This document shows, piece by piece, positions 60,803-64,000 of a stretch of 64,000 bases of DNA (positions within the stretch are counted from its first letter, which is position 1; the number at the start of each line of letters is the position of its first letter). Source of the DNA: Bacteroidota bacterium (GTDB lineage Bacteria > Bacteroidota > Bacteroidia > B-17B0 > Aurantibacillaceae); assembly GCA_021156365.1 (NCBI GenBank), contig JAJNDK010000001.1, positions 248,001 to 312,000 of the forward strand, read 5' to 3'. A model generated the notes under the pieces. That model saw only the letters and a program-made list of their open reading frames with translations, was not told where the DNA came from and made no database searches. Position numbers and translations under genes: made by a program.

Positions 60803-61832
60803 ATTCTTTTTCATACCGGCTTTTGTTGTTCTGCTGGCTGCCTGCAAAAAGGATGTGCCGCCGCAGAAAAATGTCTTCAATGGAACGATCACTTCAGGAC
60901 AACGTGTTTTTATCAGTAACGAAGGCGGCTTCGGATACGACCAGGGCAGTATTTCTCTTTACGATGCAGAAAGCGGGAATGCACTCAGCGATATTTACAA
61001 ACCCAATAACAACAACGAGGATCTCGGAGATGTCTGCCAATCGGTATTTATCGGTGAGAATGCATTATATGCTGTAGTGAACAATTCTCACCAAGTGGTG
61101 GTGATGGACAAACAGTCCTTCCAAAAGACTGCTGTTATTACCGGATTTAACTCTCCCCGTTATTTCCTGCCCGTGAGTAATAACAAAGCTTATGTAAGTG
61201 ATCTGTATGCCAATTCCATCAGCATTGTTGACCTTAGCACAAATACACGTACCGGAAGCATTCCCTGCAGTGGCTGGACCGAAGAGATGGTGAGCTCATA
61301 CGGACAGGTGTTCGTGACGAATATCCGGACTGCTTATGTGTATGTGATCAATGCCTCCTCTAATTTAATTACCGATAGTATTGCAATCGGTTATGGCTCT
61401 TCCTGCATAATAAAAGACCGAAATGAAAAACTCTGGGTAAGCTGTTCGGGAGATTCTACAAAGAACAGCCTTCCGCGTATCGTCCGGATAGACCCGGTTT
61501 CTCACAGTGTGGAACAGAGCTTTGTCTTCCCGCAGTATTCCAGTTCTCCTTCTTCCATGAAAATAAACGGCACCGGTGATAAATTATATTATCTCAATTC
61601 GGATATTTATACACTTGACATCACTGCTACAGTGCTCAGCGCGTCACCTTTTATCGTCAAGGGCAATAAACTGTTTTATGCGCTGGGGATCCGGCCAAAC
61701 AATGGAGACATCTACATCTCCGATGCCGTTGATTATACCCAGAGCGGAAAAATAATGATCTACGACAAACAGGGCAGTTTCAAAAGCAGCTTTAGTGCCG
61801 GTATTATTCCGGGTGGCATCTTTTTCGAATAA
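60795..61832 (+). CDS. BtuG-like beta-propeller lipoprotein, TTG start
   Basis: Lipoprotein of 345 residues: NKFFFIPAFVVLLAACKKD gives a lipobox ending in Cys about residue 17. A YncE/BtuG-type seven-bladed propeller follows (about 35-345), with FISNEGGFGYDQGSISLYDA, NALYAVVNNSHQVVVMDKQS, KAYVSDLYANSISIVDLST and GDIYISDAVDYTQSGKIMIYDKQGSF. BtuG of Bacteroides binds B12 tightly on the BtuB plug face; the same role is inferred here. The start is TTG at 60795, inside the 3' end of the previous gene, because no ATG or GTG gives a full signal peptide. Last gene of the riboswitch operon. Confidence 0.87.
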   Translation: MNKFFFIPAFVVLLAACKKDVPPQKNVFNGTITSGQRVFISNEGGFGYDQGSISLYDAESGNALSDIYKPNNNNEDLGDVCQSVFIGENALYAVVNNSHQVVVMDKQSFQKTAVITGFNSPRYFLPVSNNKAYVSDLYANSISIVDLSTNTRTGSIPCSGWTEEMVSSYGQVFVTNIRTAYVYVINASSNLITDSIAIGYGSSCIIKDRNEKLWVSCSGDSTKNSLPRIVRIDPVSHSVEQSFVFPQYSSSPSSMKINGTGDKLYYLNSDIYTLDITATVLSASPFIVKGNKLFYALGIRPNNGDIYISDAVDYTQSGKIMIYDKQGSFKSSFSAGIIPGGIFFE

Positions 61833-61879
61833 CCATACCCATATAATTTCTATAGCAGGCCAATAAACCATCTTTGCCC

Positions 61880-62227
61880 ATGGACATTTCAGAAATACAA
61901 AAGATCTGCAAAAAACATAAGGGTGTAACGGAAGATATCAAATGGGAAAACCACCTGTGTTTTAATATCGGTGGAAAGATGTTCCTGGTAACCGCTCCCG
62001 ATCATGTACCCGTTTCCGCTTCTTTCAAAGTGAGCGACGAAGCATTCGATGAGCTTTCTTCCAAAAAAGGCTTTATGCCGGCGCCCTATATGGCCCGCCA
62101 CAAATGGGTCCATCTCGATGACATCAAACGGGTATCGAAAAAGCAATGGGAACAATACATTGCAGAATCTTATACACTGGTTGCTTCGAAGCTTCCTGCG
62201 AAACTCAAAAAAGAGATCGGCATTTAA
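61880..62227 (+). CDS. MmcQ/YjbR-family protein
   Basis: Small protein of 115 residues, MmcQ/YjbR fold. Pattern: EIQKICKKHKGVTEDIKWEN, LCFNIGGKMFLVTAPDHVP, ASFKVSDEAFDELSSKKG, APYMARHKWVHLDDIKRVSKKQWEQYIAESYTLVASKLP. The YjbR fold resembles MotA-type double-wing DNA-binding domains; function is unknown. ATG 61880 (MDISEIQKI) is preferred to a TTG two codons upstream. It overlaps the convergent RDD gene by 4 bases. Confidence 0.88.
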   Translation: MDISEIQKICKKHKGVTEDIKWENHLCFNIGGKMFLVTAPDHVPVSASFKVSDEAFDELSSKKGFMPAPYMARHKWVHLDDIKRVSKKQWEQYIAESYTLVASKLPAKLKKEIGI

Positions 62228-62841
62228 CGCAGATCCGTTACCGCGCGCATATCATCGATTTTTGATTGCATCTCATCCTTACCAAATTCCTGGATCTTCA
62301 TAGCTACCCGCAGCTCTTCAAGGTCTTTTTTACGGAGGACAAATGTTTCCGACCAAGTGTCGTGCCAGCCAAGTGTACCAAGACAGGAAAACATTTCAAA
62401 TGGAACCATGCGTCCATAGGAACGACCAATGATCTGGCCCAGGCTGGGTTTCTCTCCATATTCATTCACTACTATACGTCCAAGGATCATCTTTGAAGGT
62501 GTGGCTGCCGCTGAACCTTCAAAAATGATATAAAAAAGCGGGCGAATCAATACCCAGGTCAATAAACGGAAAAGAAGATCGAATGAATCTGTTTCGATAA
62601 CGTTTACGTCACCGAAAAGAGCGATCAGTATTCCAATGCCAAAACCAATGATCCCTTCAAAGATCAGGATAAAAACGAGATCGAGCATGAAACCTCCAAA
62701 CCGGGCCCATCCCTCCACATACTTTACTTCCTTGAAGCGGGTGAGTGTTACATCCCGGAATTCCAACTCTCCAGCGGCATTGCGTGCACGCCTCCTGGTG
62801 GTATACGTTTCTTTGATCTCCGTGATTTTTGTCTTTTGCAT
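62224..62841 (-). CDS. RDD family membrane protein
   Basis: Membrane protein of 205 residues with an RDD domain. N-terminal charged region (MQKTKITEIKETYTTRRRAR), then the motif YVEGWARFGGFMLDLVFILIFEGI (the R...D pattern that names the family). Three hydrophobic segments follow: about 60-85, 105-125 (LLTWVLIRPLFYIIFEG) and a re-entrant GRSYGRMVPFE region. The C-terminus is soluble and charged. RDD proteins are often transporters or antiporter components, substrate unknown here. The ATG at 62841 is chosen because it starts before a normal charged N-terminus; an upstream ATG (62895) adds 18 residues that cross the probable promoter region. Confidence 0.83.
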   Translation of the reverse strand: MQKTKITEIKETYTTRRRARNAAGELEFRDVTLTRFKEVKYVEGWARFGGFMLDLVFILIFEGIIGFGIGILIALFGDVNVIETDSFDLLFRLLTWVLIRPLFYIIFEGSAAATPSKMILGRIVVNEYGEKPSLGQIIGRSYGRMVPFEMFSCLGTLGWHDTWSETFVLRKKDLEELRVAMKIQEFGKDEMQSKIDDMRAVTDLR

Positions 62842-62974
62842 AGGTAAGGGTTTAGCGGAGACGAATATACCGGAATTATGAAGGTGGCCGATCAATTATT
62901 GGACTAATTCAGTTTTTCAGCCCACAATACTAATGAGAAGCACGTTTATTTCATTTCGTACTGCAGCTCTGATT

Positions 62975-63706
62975 TTAGTCGGTCTCGTATTCCAGCTTCA
63001 CTGTAATTGTAGCTGTTTTCTTTTTGGAAGAAGTATTGTACGATCCTCCCCAGGAATAATCATCCGATGAGTTCTGTGCGATGATCTGGAAAACACCCAT
63101 GTCGGCATTCTTTAATTTCCCGACATCACTGCCTGCGTTCTCTGCAATTTTCTCTGCCCGGATATTGGCATCTTTGGTAGCAGCTGCGATCATTTCTATT
63201 TTTAATTCGGCCAGCCTGGTGTAATAATACTTCGGTTGATCGGAGTAGAATTCCACACCCGAGTTGATCAGCTCAGTTACCTGCCTCGAAATACTTTCCA
63301 CTTTGTCAACTTCCTTCGACTCTACCTGCAGGCTTTGTCGTAGTGTATATCCTGAAAAAGTTGATTTGAGCTTAGTTCCGTTGTTGTCAAACACATCATC
63401 AAATTCCTTATCGATATCCACTGCCGAAAAAACGATGGTTTCCGCTTTCAGCCCTTTTGACACCAGGTAGGTTTTGATGCTTTCCCTGTCCTTATCCAAT
63501 TCCGAATAGGCCTCTTTTAGATTGGCGTTCTTTTTGGAAAAATTTCCACTCCAGACGATCAGGTCAGAAGCGAAATCTTTTGAGCCGAGCCCCGTTACGG
63601 AGATCGTATTATTCGATCGGTTGCGGTTCTTAAACGCGCCGGCAAGTACCAAAGCAGTGATCACAATGGATGCAGCGATAATGATGGAGTGAAGGTTGTT
63701 TTTCAT
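62975..63706 (-). CDS. SIMPL (DUF541) domain periplasmic protein
   Basis: Exported or membrane-anchored protein of 243 residues with an N-terminal hydrophobic segment (LHSIIIAASIVITALVLAGAF). The SIMPL domain (about 33-240) contains ISVTGLGSKDFASDLIVWSG, the long helix AYSELDKDRESIKTYLVSKGL and the C-terminal block AAATKDANIRAEKIAENAGSDVGKLKNADMG. The family is periplasmic, and its role is little known. A short palindromic repeat (63720-63737) lies between its start and uvrA. Confidence 0.9.
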   Translation of the reverse strand: MKNNLHSIIIAASIVITALVLAGAFKNRNRSNNTISVTGLGSKDFASDLIVWSGNFSKKNANLKEAYSELDKDRESIKTYLVSKGLKAETIVFSAVDIDKEFDDVFDNNGTKLKSTFSGYTLRQSLQVESKEVDKVESISRQVTELINSGVEFYSDQPKYYYTRLAELKIEMIAAATKDANIRAEKIAENAGSDVGKLKNADMGVFQIIAQNSSDDYSWGGSYNTSSKKKTATITVKLEYETD

Positions 63707-63719
63707 ATGGATATTTCGG

Positions 63720-63737
63720 TCCCGATAGCTATCGGGA
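63720..63737. repeat. Palindromic repeat, CCGATAGCTATCGG family, copy 4
   Basis: TCCCGATAGCTATCGGGA, an 18-bp perfect palindrome in the 44-base gap between uvrA and the SIMPL gene. Confidence 0.8.
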
Positions 63738-63750
63738 TAGGTGGTTACTA

Positions 63751-64000
63751 TTATTTAATTCCAAGTTCCTTTTTCAAAAACTTCGCCGTATAACTTATTT
63801 TGTTCTTAACTATTTCTTCCGGTGTTCCTTCACAAAGAATGGTTCCTCCCCGCTGCCCGCCTTCCAAACCCACATCAATGATATGATCCGCCACTTTTAT
63901 AATATCCATATTGTGTTCGATCACCAGCACGGTATTCCCACTATCTACCAAACGGTTCAGTACATCCAGCAAAATGCGGATGTCCTCGAAATGCAGACCG
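63751..64000 (-). CDS. uvrA: UvrA, excinuclease ABC subunit A, C-terminal end only
   Basis: The last 83 codons of UvrA, the damage-recognition ATPase of nucleotide excision repair. Visible: [40 protein letters not shown] (H-loop His of the second ABC domain), [26 protein letters not shown] and the end [10 protein letters not shown]. The frame is open to the window edge; the rest of the gene lies beyond base 64000. Confidence 0.96.
   Translation of the reverse strand, partial: GLHFEDIRILLDVLNRLVDSGNTVLVIEHNMDIIKVADHIIDVGLEGGQRGGTILCEGTPEEIVKNKISYTAKFLKKELGIK

Overview
The window is a chromosomal segment of a Bacteroidota bacterium, probably a free-living member of the Chitinophagia/Sphingobacteriia/Flavobacteriia side of the phylum. 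Five things support this. Five large secreted proteins end in a type IX secretion (T9SS) C-terminal sorting domain. Many promoters fit the Bacteroidota pattern TTG-N18-20-TAnnTTTG. Several phylum-typical small families are present (DUF3467, DUF3276/PUR, DUF2795, DUF6169-like, START-like). SusC/BtuB-style surface uptake genes occur. Shine-Dalgarno sites are mostly weak. Base composition is moderate, and intergenic regions are AT-rich. Apart from a short AT-rich stretch at about 24.3-26.2 kb there is no sign of phage, transposase or CRISPR.

Layout. 0-9.1 kb (+ strand): the 3' part of lon, a membrane glycosyltransferase, a propeller/Y_Y_Y/SpoIIE-phosphatase sensor and a patatin with an outer-membrane barrel. 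9.1-16 kb: small Bacteroidota families, including a 56-aa gene overlapping a DUF6169-like gene, then tRNA-Gly, a DAACS symporter, aroC, ribBA and clpX. 16-23.5 kb: DUF349, DUF2279 and cyclase genes, a methyltransferase, a CorC-type hemolysin, and a sugar-transferase/aminotransferase pair for glycan assembly. 23.5-28.6 kb: DUF3276, DUF2795, an AT-rich accessory patch, tRNA-Met, a histone-H1-like/START fusion and gapdh. 28.7-36.1 kb (- strand): a tightly coupled run of four exported proteins (ankyrin, WG-repeat, DUF3142-like lipoprotein, TPR-like lipoprotein). 36.2-39.7 kb: a repetitive T9SS adhesin. 39.8-47.4 kb: tpiA-prmA, then two tandem 930-aa propeller/T9SS paralogues. 47.4-51.6 kb: a divergent hydrolase/TetR pair around a 20-bp palindrome, a second hydrolase, acyl-CoA dehydrogenase and apt. 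51.8-56.2 kb: a lipoprotein, a membrane-protein/ABC-ATPase pair, and a secreted protein made of 27-residue repeats. 56.3-61.8 kb: a cobalamin-riboswitch operon. 61.9-64 kb: MmcQ-like, RDD and SIMPL genes and the 3' end of uvrA.

How it fits together. The clearest functional unit is the vitamin B12 uptake operon: riboswitch, BtuB-like receptor, two T9SS-sorted surface proteins (one DUF4465/BtuH class), an MTH1187-type small cytosolic protein and a BtuG-like propeller lipoprotein, with overlapping or nearly abutting genes. The least explained units are the four-gene exported operon at 28.7-36.1 kb and the ABC ATPase/membrane-protein pair at 52.9-55.6 kb. In the latter the ATPase has an extra N-terminal helical domain and Gln in place of the H-loop His. 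Two families of short dispersed palindromic repeats are scattered between genes. One copy lies in frame inside the H1-like gene. Two copies of the other family form the terminators of separate genes.

All function calls come from reading motifs and family resemblance by eye; no database search was run.
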